From an uncultured Caulobacter sp. (GTDB taxonomy: Bacteria > Pseudomonadota > Alphaproteobacteria > Caulobacterales > Caulobacteraceae): DNA of 50,532 nucleotides. The translations under genes and the position numbers were made by a program. Positions 41,050-50,341 of this stretch are shown here, piece by piece. The first letter of the stretch is position 1, and every line of letters begins with the position of its first letter. The notes below the pieces were generated by a model, which saw nothing but the letters and a program-made list of their open reading frames with translations, was not told where the DNA came from and did not search any database. Where the stretch lies: NCBI RefSeq assembly GCF_937900395.1, contig NZ_CALCDX010000218.1, positions 1 through 50,532 on the forward strand, in the 5' to 3' direction.

Positions 41050-42224
41050 GCGCGCCCCTGAAGGTCATGCTGGTCGCGGCCGAGGCTTCCGGCGACGCGC
41101 TGGGCGCGTCCCTGGCCAAGGCGTTGCGAGCCAGGCTCGGCGATCGGGTGACCTTCGTGGGCGTCGGCGGCGTGAAGATGGCCGAGCAGGGGATCCAGAG
41201 CCCCTTCGACATCGCCCAACTGTCCATCCTGGGCATCTGGGAGGGGCTAAAGGCCTATCCGACAGTCAAGGCGCGGCTGGCCGACACCGTCGCGCTGGCG
41301 GTGCGCGAGAAGCCGGACGTCGCCGTGCTGATCGACAGCTGGGGCTTCAACATCCGACTGGCCAAGGCCCTGCGGAAGGCCAATCCCGACATCGCGCTGG
41401 TGAAATACGTGGCCCCGCAAGTCTGGGCCTATCACCCCGCGCGCGCCCACACCTTGGCCAAGGCGGTCGATCTGCTGCTGTCGATCCAGCCGATGGACAA
41501 GGCCTATTTCGACGAGGCAGGGCTCAAGAACGTCTTCGTCGGCAATTCCGCCCTGGCCAAGCGGTTCGACCAAGCTGACGCCCATCGTCTGCGCGCCGCC
41601 ATCGGCGTGGAGGCCGAGAAGCCGATGCTGCTGGTCCTGCCGGGCAGCCGTCCATCCGAGATCGAGCGGGTGATGCCGGCTTTCGAAGACGCCGTGCACC
41701 GGCTGAAGGCCGATCGCCCGGAATTGGTGGTGGTCGTGCCCGCCGCCTACACCGTCGTCGAAGCCGTCAAGGCCAGGGTCGCGGGCTGGCCCTTCCGGGC
41801 GCATGTGATCGAGGACGAGCAGCTGAAGGACGACGCCTTCCTCGCCGGCGATGTCGCCCTGGCCTGCAGCGGCACTGTCACCACTGAGTTGGCCCTGGCC
41901 GGGCGTCCGATGGTGGTCGGCTACAAGACCGGCGCGATCACCTACGCCATTCTCAAGCGCCTGATGAAGCCGCGCTGGATCACGCTGTTCAACATCGCCG
42001 CCGGCCGGGCTGTCGCGCCCGAGTTCATTCAACATGACTGCGAGGGCGAAGCGCTGGCGAAGGCGGTTGGCGACCTGCTCGACGATCCCCAACGCCGAGC
42101 GCGGCAGACGGCCGAGCAGTACGAGGCGCTCGATAAGATGGGGCGGGGCATGCCCGACCCCTCCGAGGCGGCGGCGACCGCGACGATCGATTTCCTGACG
42201 GCGCGCGGCGCACTGCAAGGTTAA
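41046..42224 (+). CDS. lpxB: lipid A disaccharide synthase
   Basis: LpxB (glycosyltransferase family 19) joins lipid X and UDP-diacylglucosamine into the beta-1,6 disaccharide of lipid A. The product shows VMLVAAEASGDALGASLAKAL, LIDSWGFNIRLAK, KYVAPQVWAYHPARA, LLVLPGSRPSEIERVMP and LACSGTVTTELALAGRPMVVGYK. I chose the TTG at 41046, which overlaps the lpxI stop (392 residues); ATG 41067 is a shorter alternative. The last TAA lies within a CtrA-like TTAA motif that belongs to the next promoter. Confidence 0.94.
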   Translation: MSAPLKVMLVAAEASGDALGASLAKALRARLGDRVTFVGVGGVKMAEQGIQSPFDIAQLSILGIWEGLKAYPTVKARLADTVALAVREKPDVAVLIDSWGFNIRLAKALRKANPDIALVKYVAPQVWAYHPARAHTLAKAVDLLLSIQPMDKAYFDEAGLKNVFVGNSALAKRFDQADAHRLRAAIGVEAEKPMLLVLPGSRPSEIERVMPAFEDAVHRLKADRPELVVVVPAAYTVVEAVKARVAGWPFRAHVIEDEQLKDDAFLAGDVALACSGTVTTELALAGRPMVVGYKTGAITYAILKRLMKPRWITLFNIAAGRAVAPEFIQHDCEGEALAKAVGDLLDDPQRRARQTAEQYEALDKMGRGMPDPSEAAATATIDFLTARGALQG

Positions 42225-42250
42225 CCGGCGGTTTACGTCCGAGTCTTAAC
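42221..42250 (+). promoter_or_regulatory. candidate CtrA box and CcrM site upstream of the fliK-like gene
   Basis: TTAA-N7-TTTAC at 42221-42236 matches the CtrA operator consensus (TTAA-N7-TTAAC) at all but one position. A further TTAAC half-site is at 42246-42250. GAGTC (42241-42245), a GANTC CcrM methylation motif, abuts that half-site. The start of the downstream gene is 33 bases further. CtrA is the master regulator that activates many Caulobacter flagellar promoters. Confidence 0.5.
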
Positions 42251-42282
42251 CTCTGGATAACGTCCCTCGCGGAGCCGTCGTC

Positions 42283-44025
42283 GTGGCCATAGACCCGACC
42301 GCGCCCCTGACTCCGGTGACTCCTGCCGCGCCGGCTGGGAGCCAGCCGAATTCGGCCGTTCTGCAAGCCATGGCCCGCGCCGCCTTGGCCAATGTCACCA
42401 ATACGCTGGGCGAGCTTGTCGGAAAGCCCTCGGCCGACGCGGCCAAGCCTCACCACAATGTGGAGCAGGCCGACAAGGCCTCGACCCAGGACGCCGGACG
42501 CGCGGCGGTGTCGTCCTCATCGGGCGGCGGCGCATCCAGCGCCTCGTCGCCGCGACCGCCGCCGCAGGAAACCCGCCTGATGCGCGCGGTGCGCCTTGCC
42601 GCTGCCGATGCGGTGCCGCGTCAGGCGGGTCTTGCGCCGTTGATGGCGGACGTCGGCGCGGTCCTGGAGCGCCCGGATACGCCACCGGAAGTGCGGCGCG
42701 CCGCCGAGGCCCTGATGGCCCGCCTGCCGCGCGTCTTCGAGATGTCCACGCCCCGGGGTCTGAAAAAGGCGGTCGCACAGTCCGGCGTCTTTCTGGAGGC
42801 TCGGCTGGCGCGGAGCGGGCCGTCCATGACGGGAGGCGCGGCTCCGCTTGCATCCCCCGACACCGATCTGAAGGCGGCCTTGCTGGTCTTCAAGGGCGCT
42901 CTGAGCGCCTGGCTCGCGCGGACGACACCGGCTCCGATAGAGGAGTTGGTGCACCGGCAGGACGCGGACATCGCGGCTGACCAGCCCGCAGAGGCAGCCG
43001 ACGTCGATCATCCCGTCAAGACGCCAATGTCAGGGACGCCGTCTTTGCCGGAACAGGAAGGTGTCGCGGCGGAAGACGCGCGCTTGTCGCCGCCGGCGAG
43101 TTCGGAAGCCGCGCCGGACGAGCCGCCGCACGCGTCGGCCGCGCCGAAACCGCAACCGCCCGTGACGGCGGAAGAGGAGGCTGCGCCCTCGGTTGCGCAC
43201 GCCGCCGGCCAGTCGCGGGAGCCCCCCGACGACGCCGTCGAACCGCGTTTCGCCGCTTTCCTGGCGCCTTCGAAGTCGACTCCTTCGACGCCGCCGACCA
43301 AGCCCGCTCAGACGGTTCTTGGGCTGCTGGACCTAGACGACGCTTCGATCGCCACGGATGAAGGCCGTCCTCCGGCGCCGGTAGCGACCGCGCCGCTGGC
43401 CGCGCGGGGCTATGGCGGGTTGGTCGCCGACTCCCGAAAGCCGGGGACGCCTCCGCCGCCTTTCGCAGATGGGCCGATGGCCGGACAGCGCCCTTCGGTC
43501 TCCGCCTTGCCTGCCCAGGCCGCGCCCGACGAGATCGTCCGTCGCTTGCTGAAAGGCGCTAGCGCGGCGCTCGCCCGGCAAGACCTGATGCAGATTGCCT
43601 CGCTGCGGGAGGTCCACCACGATCCCGAGACCGGCGAGGCTCGTCCACAGCCCGCGCGTCTGAACCTGGACGTGCCGTTCGTGACGCCGCAGGGCGTGGC
43701 GGTGGCGCAGTTTGAGATCACCCGTGACGGCGGCTGGGGCGGGGCCATGGTTGGACCGGTCGAACGGACCTATCGCGTGCGCTTTTCAATCGATGTCGAA
43801 CCGCTGGGGCCCGTGCACGCCCTGGTCACCCTGACCGGCGCCCGGGCGCGGGTTTCACTGTGGGCCGAACGCGCCGAGACCATCGCGCGCCTGCGCGCGG
43901 GCGAAGAGGCTCTCGGCGCGGCGTTGCGGCAGGCCGAGCTGACGCCGGAGGTCGCCGTCCACTCCGGCCCGCCGCCGGTCAAGGATGCTCGGGCGCTGGG
44001 CCATTTCGTGGACCAGGCCTCATGA
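42283..44025 (+). CDS. FliK-like protein (flagellar hook-length control C-terminal domain)
   Basis: The 580-residue product has a low-complexity Pro/Ala/Ser-rich body and a conserved C-terminal domain (about 415-565) like Flg_hook/FliK: LNLDVPFVTPQGVAVAQFEI, then YRVRFSIDVEPLGPVHALVTLTGARARVSLWAE. FliK proteins measure hook or needle length and switch export specificity by contacting the FlhB C-terminal domain. The start is a GTG with GGAG about ten bases upstream. The next gene encodes an FlhB C-terminal-like protein and overlaps this stop by four bases. Whether this is the main hook-length FliK or a paralogue cannot be decided from this window; no other flagellar genes are nearby. Confidence 0.75.
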   Translation: MAIDPTAPLTPVTPAAPAGSQPNSAVLQAMARAALANVTNTLGELVGKPSADAAKPHHNVEQADKASTQDAGRAAVSSSSGGGASSASSPRPPPQETRLMRAVRLAAADAVPRQAGLAPLMADVGAVLERPDTPPEVRRAAEALMARLPRVFEMSTPRGLKKAVAQSGVFLEARLARSGPSMTGGAAPLASPDTDLKAALLVFKGALSAWLARTTPAPIEELVHRQDADIAADQPAEAADVDHPVKTPMSGTPSLPEQEGVAAEDARLSPPASSEAAPDEPPHASAAPKPQPPVTAEEEAAPSVAHAAGQSREPPDDAVEPRFAAFLAPSKSTPSTPPTKPAQTVLGLLDLDDASIATDEGRPPAPVATAPLAARGYGGLVADSRKPGTPPPPFADGPMAGQRPSVSALPAQAAPDEIVRRLLKGASAALARQDLMQIASLREVHHDPETGEARPQPARLNLDVPFVTPQGVAVAQFEITRDGGWGGAMVGPVERTYRVRFSIDVEPLGPVHALVTLTGARARVSLWAERAETIARLRAGEEALGAALRQAELTPEVAVHSGPPPVKDARALGHFVDQAS

Positions 44026-44285
44026 GCGGAATTTCGGGCCCCACGGCGCGGCCGCGCATCGCGGTCGCTCTGCTGCACGACGAGACCAGCGCGCCCCGCG
44101 TCGTCGCCTCCGGCCAGGGCTGGGTGGGCGAGAAGATCATCGAGACCGCGCGCGAGCATGGGGTGCCGATCGAGGAAGATCCGGTGCTGGCCCAGGCGCT
44201 CTCGACGATCGAGATCGACGAGGAGATCCCCGAGACCCTCTATCGCGCCGTCGCCGAGGTGCTGGGTTTCCTGCTCAATCGTTGA
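44022..44285 (+). CDS. stand-alone FlhB C-terminal-domain-like protein
   Basis: An 87-residue cytosolic protein resembling only the C-terminal part of the export-gate component FlhB: RIAVALLHDETSAPRVVASG, then IIETAREHGVPIEEDPVLAQAL and IDEEIPETLYRAVAEVLGFL. The four membrane helices of FlhB are absent, and so is the self-cleaving Asn-Pro-Thr-His motif: the aligned position reads TARPRIAV. Such short FlhB-like proteins (sometimes called FlhX or FhlX) are known next to FliK-like genes. Coupled translation with the FliK-like gene suggests direct interaction. It could modulate export-specificity switching, which is inference. Confidence 0.8.
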   Translation: MSGISGPTARPRIAVALLHDETSAPRVVASGQGWVGEKIIETAREHGVPIEEDPVLAQALSTIEIDEEIPETLYRAVAEVLGFLLNR

Positions 44286-44304
44286 GCCGTCGGATCCTAG
44301 AACG

Positions 44305-44330
44305 AAAAAGGCCCCGCCGAAGCGGGGCCT
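44305..44330 (-). terminator. terminator of gltA (minus strand)
   Basis: AGGCCCCGC (44309-44317) pairs with GCGGGGCCT (44322-44330). On the minus strand the stem is followed by a TTTTT run, as needed for termination of gltA. On the + strand no T-run follows, so it is not a good terminator for the FlhB-like gene. Confidence 0.85.
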
Positions 44331-44353
44331 GATCCTTGGTCCTGTCGAGGCGC

Positions 44354-45634
<1,281 letters not shown>

Positions 45635-45641
45635 ACTTAGA

Positions 45642-45671
45642 CCCCTTCATAAATTGGCCCCCTTCATAAAT
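45642..45671 (-). repeat. 13-base direct repeat in the gltA leader
   Basis: On the minus strand ATTTATGAAGGGG occurs twice (45659-45671 and 45642-45654), with repeat starts 17 bases apart. The copy nearer the gene carries the AAGGGG that serves as the gltA ribosome-binding site, and each copy contains an ATG. A -10-like GCTATAAC lies further upstream on the minus strand (45707-45714). Confidence 0.7.
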
Positions 45672-45706
45672 GGAATGGGCAGTCCAACTTTCGTTTTCGC
45701 GGGTGC

Positions 45707-45714
45707 GTTATAGC
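45707..45714 (-). promoter_or_regulatory. possible gltA -10 element
   Basis: GCTATAAC on the minus strand fits the Caulobacter housekeeping -10 consensus GCTANAWC exactly. It would place a start about 65 bases before the gltA ATG. No matching -35 at the usual distance was found, so the call is tentative. Confidence 0.3.
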
Positions 45715-45717
45715 GCC

Positions 45718-47145
45718 TCATGCGCGCGGCGCTAGGGCGTCGTCAAGTCGCCCCAAACTCTCTTCGCGGGAGAGAGCGGCCATCGTCTTGTTCAGATCCG
45801 GCGCCGGCGCGCCGCCAGTCAGGATGCCGCGCAGGGCAGGGCCGAACTTGCCGAAGCCGACGCCTTCCGATTCCGCGAACGATTTCAACACGGTCTCGAG
45901 CGTGGCGGCGTCGAAGGCCGGCGCGGCGGCCAGCTGGTCGCGCAAGCGCTTGAGGCGCTCGACGGTTTCATCCGTCAGCTGCTTCTGCGTCTTTTCGTCC
46001 AGGGTCAGTGGGCGGGTCTTCAGCGCGAACGCACAGTGATCCACCAGCTCCAGGATGGTTTTGGCGCCTTCCTTCACTTCCGGGACCGTGCGGGCGATGC
46101 GTTCGCGGGCGTCGGCGGGCAGGGGCTCGTCGCGCTTCTCGGCGGCGGCGAGCGCCAGCGCGGTCAGGCGGACGTCGTCGGCCTTGCGCAGGTGCTGGGC
46201 GTTGATGTGGTTCAGCTTGGCCCAGTCCAGGCGCGCGGGCGCCTTGACCACGTCGGCCACGTCGAACCAGCTGATCGCCTGCTCGTCGTTGAAGACCTCG
46301 TCGTCGCCGTGACCCCAGCCGAGACGCGCCAGGTAGTTGCGCATGCCTTCGGGGATGTAGCCGAGGTCGGCGAACTCGCCGACCGCTTGGGCGCCGTGGC
46401 GCTTGGAGAGCTTGGCGCCATCCGGCCCATGGATCAGCGGGATATGGGCGAAGGCCGGCACGGCCCAGTCCATCGCCTGATAGATCAGGGTCTGGCGAGC
46501 GGCGTTGTTCAGGTGGTCGTCGCCCCGGATGACGTGGGTGACGCCCATGTCGTGGTCGTCGACCACCACGGCGAGGTTGTAGGTCGGGGCGCCGTCGGCG
46601 CGCAGCAGGACGAGGTCGTCCAGCTCGATGTTGCGGAAGGTCACCGGACCCTTGACCATGTCGTCGACCAGGGTCTCGCCGTCCAGCGGACCCTTGAAGC
46701 GGATCACGTGCGGGACTGACAGGTCGCCTTCGGGCGCGTCGCGCCACGGCGAGCGGATCGCCTTGCCCTCGGCGCGGGCCTTTTCCCGGGCGACCTCAAG
46801 TTCTTCGACCGTCATCCAGCAGCGATAGGCGCGGCCCTTGGCCAGCAGCTCGTGCACCACCTCGACGTGGCGCGGCGCGCGGGTGTGCTGGAAGATTACC
46901 TCTTCGTCGGATTTCAGGCCCAGCCAGTCGAGGCCCTCGAAGATCGCGGCCACGGCGGCCTCGGTCGAGCGTTCGCGATCGGTGTCCTCGACGCGAATAA
47001 GGAACTTCCCTCCCGTATGACGTGCATATAACCAGTTGAACAGCGCCGTGCGAGCGCCGCCGATATGCAGGAAACCGGTGGGCGACGGAGCGAAGCGCGT
47101 GACGACGCCCGTGGGATTTGGGCCAGTGGATGAGGGGTTCGACAT
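45718..47145 (-). CDS. gltX: glutamyl-tRNA synthetase
   Basis: GltX charges tRNA-Glu, and in many alphaproteobacteria one copy also makes Glu-tRNA-Gln for GatCAB. The product of 475 residues is class I: TRFAPSPTGFLHIGGARTAL contains the HIGH-like motif and KLSKRHGAQ is the KMSKS motif. A helical anticodon-binding domain follows from about 320. ATG 47145 (MSNPSSTGPNPTG) is preferred; the frame extends upstream, but that part lacks family character. It is divergent from the ComEC gene. Confidence 0.95.
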   Translation of the reverse strand: MSNPSSTGPNPTGVVTRFAPSPTGFLHIGGARTALFNWLYARHTGGKFLIRVEDTDRERSTEAAVAAIFEGLDWLGLKSDEEVIFQHTRAPRHVEVVHELLAKGRAYRCWMTVEELEVAREKARAEGKAIRSPWRDAPEGDLSVPHVIRFKGPLDGETLVDDMVKGPVTFRNIELDDLVLLRADGAPTYNLAVVVDDHDMGVTHVIRGDDHLNNAARQTLIYQAMDWAVPAFAHIPLIHGPDGAKLSKRHGAQAVGEFADLGYIPEGMRNYLARLGWGHGDDEVFNDEQAISWFDVADVVKAPARLDWAKLNHINAQHLRKADDVRLTALALAAAEKRDEPLPADARERIARTVPEVKEGAKTILELVDHCAFALKTRPLTLDEKTQKQLTDETVERLKRLRDQLAAAPAFDAATLETVLKSFAESEGVGFGKFGPALRGILTGGAPAPDLNKTMAALSREESLGRLDDALAPRA

Positions 47146-47343
47146 GGACTTCAAGGCTGCAAGGCTGGACGCCAGGGCGGCGTCGAAAAACGCGAGCCGC
47201 GACGCGGCTTGGGCGGGGCGTCTTAGCATGGCGGTTCGCGCGAGGCCTAGCGGTTTCGCGCGCTGCGGCGAAGTTGGCCAAGCTGTCAAAAACCCCGTGG
47301 TTTCCGCGTGTTAGGGGCGGAAGCTGTCGATCTTCCGCCTCGG

Positions 47344-49476
47344 ATGGCGGTCAAGCGGCCCTCCTTTGGCGCGCTGGCGGCCCTCGGGCTCGCGGAACTG
47401 CGCGCCAACGAGGTGCGATCTTTTCTCTGGGCGCCGGTCGCCTTCGGGCTGGGGGCGGCCGCCTATCTGGAAGCAGGGCGCGAACCCTCCTTGATGGTGT
47501 TGGCCGCCGTCGCGGCGGCGCTCGCCGGCGTCTGGTGGCTGCTTCGCGCGCGAGGCGCGACGGCCTTGATCGTCGCCCTGGCGAGCCTGGCAGCCTTTGG
47601 CGCGGCGGGCGCTCTCGCCGCGAAGGTGCGGAGTGATCGCGTGGCGGCGCCGATCATGACGGGCGAGCGCGCGGTGCGGCGGGTGGACGGCTTCGTCGTC
47701 GATATCGTAAGTCCCGGCGCAGGCGGGCCGCGTTTGCTGATCGCGCCGGTCTCGATCTCCGGCTTGCCGCCGGAGCGAACGCCCAGACGGATTCGCGTGA
47801 CGATTGGTGGGAACGAAACGCCAGCGCCGGGCGACGCGATCGGCTTCAAGGCCATGCTCGGCCAGCCTCCGCCGCCGGCCGCGCCGGGGTCTTACGACTT
47901 CGCCCGTGACGCGTGGTTCGACTCGATCGGCGGCGTCGGCTTCACGATCGGAGAATTGAAGGCGGCGCGTCTCGACCCGCCGCCGCTTCGACTGCGCGTC
48001 GTCATGGCGATCAACGCCTTTCGATGGAGCCTCGCCCAGCGGATCCTGGCGCGGATGGGACCGGACAGCGGCGGGATCGGCGCGGCCATGGTGACCGGCC
48101 ACGAGGCCTGGATCACGCAGGAACAGACCGACGCCATGCGCGCCTCGGGCCTGGCGCACATCCTGTCGATCTCGGGGCTGCACATGGCGATCGTCGGCGG
48201 CTTCGTGTTCGGCGCGGTGCGTCTGGGCGTCGCCGCATGGCCTTGGTTGGCGCTTCGCGCGCCGGGCAAGAAGATCGCGGCGGGCGCTGGGCTCGTCGCG
48301 GTGCTCGGCTATCTGGTGATCTCCGGCGCGCCCCCGCCGGCCGAGCGCGCGGCGATCACGGCCAGCGTCGCCTTCCTGGCCATCCTGTTCGATCGGCGCG
48401 CCATCACGCTCCACGGCTTGGCGGTCGCGGCCCTCCTGATCTTGGCTTTGAAGCCCGAGACCGCTGGCGAGCCGGGCTTCCAGATGTCGTTCGCGGCGAC
48501 CGCGGCCCTGGTCGCCTTGGCGGAGGGCTGGCCGCGGCCGGTCAAGGAGATTTCCACGCCTTGGTGGATCGGCTGGCCGCAGGCCGGGATCACCTGGCTG
48601 GCCGCCAGCGTCGCCGCCAGCCTCGTGGCGGGCCTCGCCACCGCGCCGTTCGCCATGCAGCACTTCAATCGAGTCGCCGTCTGGGGCCTGCCGGCCAATC
48701 TGGCTGTCGCGCCGCTATCCTCATTCGTGATCATGCCGTTCCTGGCGATCGGGACGCTTCTCGAGCCCTTCGGCCTGGGCGCGCCGTTCCTGGCGGCGGC
48801 CGGCTGGGGCGTCGAGGCCATGCTCGCGATCGCCAACGGCTTCGCCGACGCGCATGGCGCGCAGCAGATCGTCGCCAGCGCGCCGCCCCAGGTGCTGGTC
48901 ATCGCCTTTCTGGGTCTGATGCTCCTGTGCTTGTGGAAGGGGCGGCTGCGCTGGATCGGCGCGCCGATGGCGCTGGCCGTGGCGCTCTGGCCCAGACCCG
49001 CGCCGCCCGACGCCTGGATCGCCGCCGACGGGGCGACGGCTGCCGTACGCTCTGGCGACGCCGCCGTGCTGCTGCGCACGGACGCTAAGCGATTTGGCGC
49101 GGAGCTGTGGGCCCGTCGGCGCGGCTTGATACCCGCGACGTGGAGCCTCTACGCCTGCGAAAAGCGGGTCTGCGCGCCGGCCTTGGGTGCGCCGGTGCGG
49201 CTGTCGCTCGCCTGGAGCCGCAAGGCGCCAGACGCCGAGACCTTGTCGGGCCTGTGCGTCAACAGCGAGATCGTGGTGATCCGGGCGCCCGCGCCGGAGC
49301 GCATCCCGCCGCTCTGCGCCGATACCGTGCTGCTGACGGCCGAGGATTTTGCGCACGGCGGCGCGGCCGAGCTCTATCATCGCGCCGATGGCTGGCGGAT
49401 CGTCTGGGCGCAGCCCTTGCGCGGCGATCGCCCGTGGAGCCGACTGCTGACAGCGGATGACGTCGAAGGCCGCTAG
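47344..49476 (+). CDS. ComEC/Rec2-family membrane protein lacking the nuclease-like domain
   Basis: ComEC proteins form the inner-membrane channel for single-stranded DNA during natural transformation. The product of about 710 residues has two N-terminal hydrophobic segments, a soluble DUF4131-type domain (about 90-200), and a long polytopic competence domain with the diagnostic LAHILSISGLHMAIVGGF. The C-terminal part (about 560-710) shows no HxHxDH metallo-beta-lactamase motif, so the nuclease-like domain is missing or degenerate. ATG 47344 is chosen; a GTG at 47308 would add 12 residues; neither has a strong ribosome-binding site. Whether it acts in DNA uptake is unknown. Confidence 0.85.
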   Translation: MAVKRPSFGALAALGLAELRANEVRSFLWAPVAFGLGAAAYLEAGREPSLMVLAAVAAALAGVWWLLRARGATALIVALASLAAFGAAGALAAKVRSDRVAAPIMTGERAVRRVDGFVVDIVSPGAGGPRLLIAPVSISGLPPERTPRRIRVTIGGNETPAPGDAIGFKAMLGQPPPPAAPGSYDFARDAWFDSIGGVGFTIGELKAARLDPPPLRLRVVMAINAFRWSLAQRILARMGPDSGGIGAAMVTGHEAWITQEQTDAMRASGLAHILSISGLHMAIVGGFVFGAVRLGVAAWPWLALRAPGKKIAAGAGLVAVLGYLVISGAPPPAERAAITASVAFLAILFDRRAITLHGLAVAALLILALKPETAGEPGFQMSFAATAALVALAEGWPRPVKEISTPWWIGWPQAGITWLAASVAASLVAGLATAPFAMQHFNRVAVWGLPANLAVAPLSSFVIMPFLAIGTLLEPFGLGAPFLAAAGWGVEAMLAIANGFADAHGAQQIVASAPPQVLVIAFLGLMLLCLWKGRLRWIGAPMALAVALWPRPAPPDAWIAADGATAAVRSGDAAVLLRTDAKRFGAELWARRRGLIPATWSLYACEKRVCAPALGAPVRLSLAWSRKAPDAETLSGLCVNSEIVVIRAPAPERIPPLCADTVLLTAEDFAHGGAAELYHRADGWRIVWAQPLRGDRPWSRLLTADDVEGR

Positions 49477-49505
49477 GTGTCGACGGAAAGCCTGGAGGTC
49501 TCGCC

Positions 49506-50261
49506 ATGTCCAACCCGTTCGCCGCCCGTCGCGCCGCGTTTCGCGCCCTGCACGCCGGGGGCTGCTTCGCCCTGCCCAATCCTTGGGATGCGGGCGGCGC
49601 GCGTCGCCTGGAGAAGCTGGGCTTCAAGGCCCTGGCCTCGACCAGCGCTGGGGCGGCCTGGTCCTTGGGCAAGGACGACGGACAGATCACCCGCGATGAG
49701 GTTATCGGCCACCTTCGCATGCTGTGCGCCGCGACCGACCTGCCCGTGAATGCCGACTTCGAGAACGGCTTTTCCGACACCGTTGAAGGCGTCGTCGAGA
49801 GTGTGACCCTTGCGATCAACACCGGCGTCGCGGGTCTGTCGATCGAGGACTGGTCGGGTTCGGCCCTATACGACCTTCCGACGGCCGTGGAGCGCCTCAA
49901 GGCGGCGCGGCGGGCGATCGACGCCTTGGGCCAGGACGTGATGCTCGTCGGGCGCGCCGAAGGCTACCTGCGCGGGGTGCGCGATTTGGGGCAGATCCTG
50001 GAGCGCCTGAAAGCCTATGCCGAGGCCGGCGCGGATTGCCTCTATGCGCCCGCGGTGACCGATCCGGAGGAGATCAAGGCCATTGTCCAGGGCGTGGCGC
50101 CCAAGCCGGTGAATGTCCTGCTATGGGGACCGGAGATGACGGTCGACAGTCTGGCCGCTCTGGGCGTTCGCCGGGTCAGCACGGGCGGCGCTCTCGCGGC
50201 GGCCGCCTGGAAAGGTTTCGACGCCGCCGCCAAGCGGTTGGCGGAGGAGGGGCGGCTCTAG
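49506..50261 (+). CDS. isocitrate lyase / PEP mutase family enzyme
   Basis: A 251-residue TIM-barrel protein of the PEP mutase/isocitrate lyase superfamily, whose members make or break C-C or C-P bonds of oxo-acids (for example 2-methylisocitrate lyase, oxaloacetate decarboxylase). Visible elements: NPWDAGGARRLEKLGFKALA, the metal-site strand LPVNADFENGF, the GLSIEDWSG acid, and LVGRAEGYLRG. The lyase KKCGH-type catalytic loop is not present, so true isocitrate lyase activity is unlikely. GGAGG lies about nine bases before the ATG. The substrate cannot be assigned. Confidence 0.85.
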   Translation: MSNPFAARRAAFRALHAGGCFALPNPWDAGGARRLEKLGFKALASTSAGAAWSLGKDDGQITRDEVIGHLRMLCAATDLPVNADFENGFSDTVEGVVESVTLAINTGVAGLSIEDWSGSALYDLPTAVERLKAARRAIDALGQDVMLVGRAEGYLRGVRDLGQILERLKAYAEAGADCLYAPAVTDPEEIKAIVQGVAPKPVNVLLWGPEMTVDSLAALGVRRVSTGGALAAAAWKGFDAAAKRLAEEGRL

Positions 50262-50272
50262 ACCCCCCAACG

Positions 50273-50306
50273 AAAAGGCCCCGATCCTCGCCTGAGGTCG
50301 GGGCCT
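50273..50306 (-). terminator. terminator of lexA (minus strand)
   Basis: AGGCCCCGA (50276-50284) pairs with TCGGGGCCT (50298-50306), with an inner CCTC/GAGG pair. On the minus strand the stem is followed by TTTTCG. It therefore ends lexA; on the + strand no T-run follows. Confidence 0.8.
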
Positions 50307-50341
50307 GGTATTCGAGAGGTCTTGGTGTTCCTGCCGAAGCC

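Noticed and set aside
44305..44330. Terminator for the FlhB-like gene on the + strand
   Set aside because: The T-run is only on the minus-strand side, so it serves gltA.
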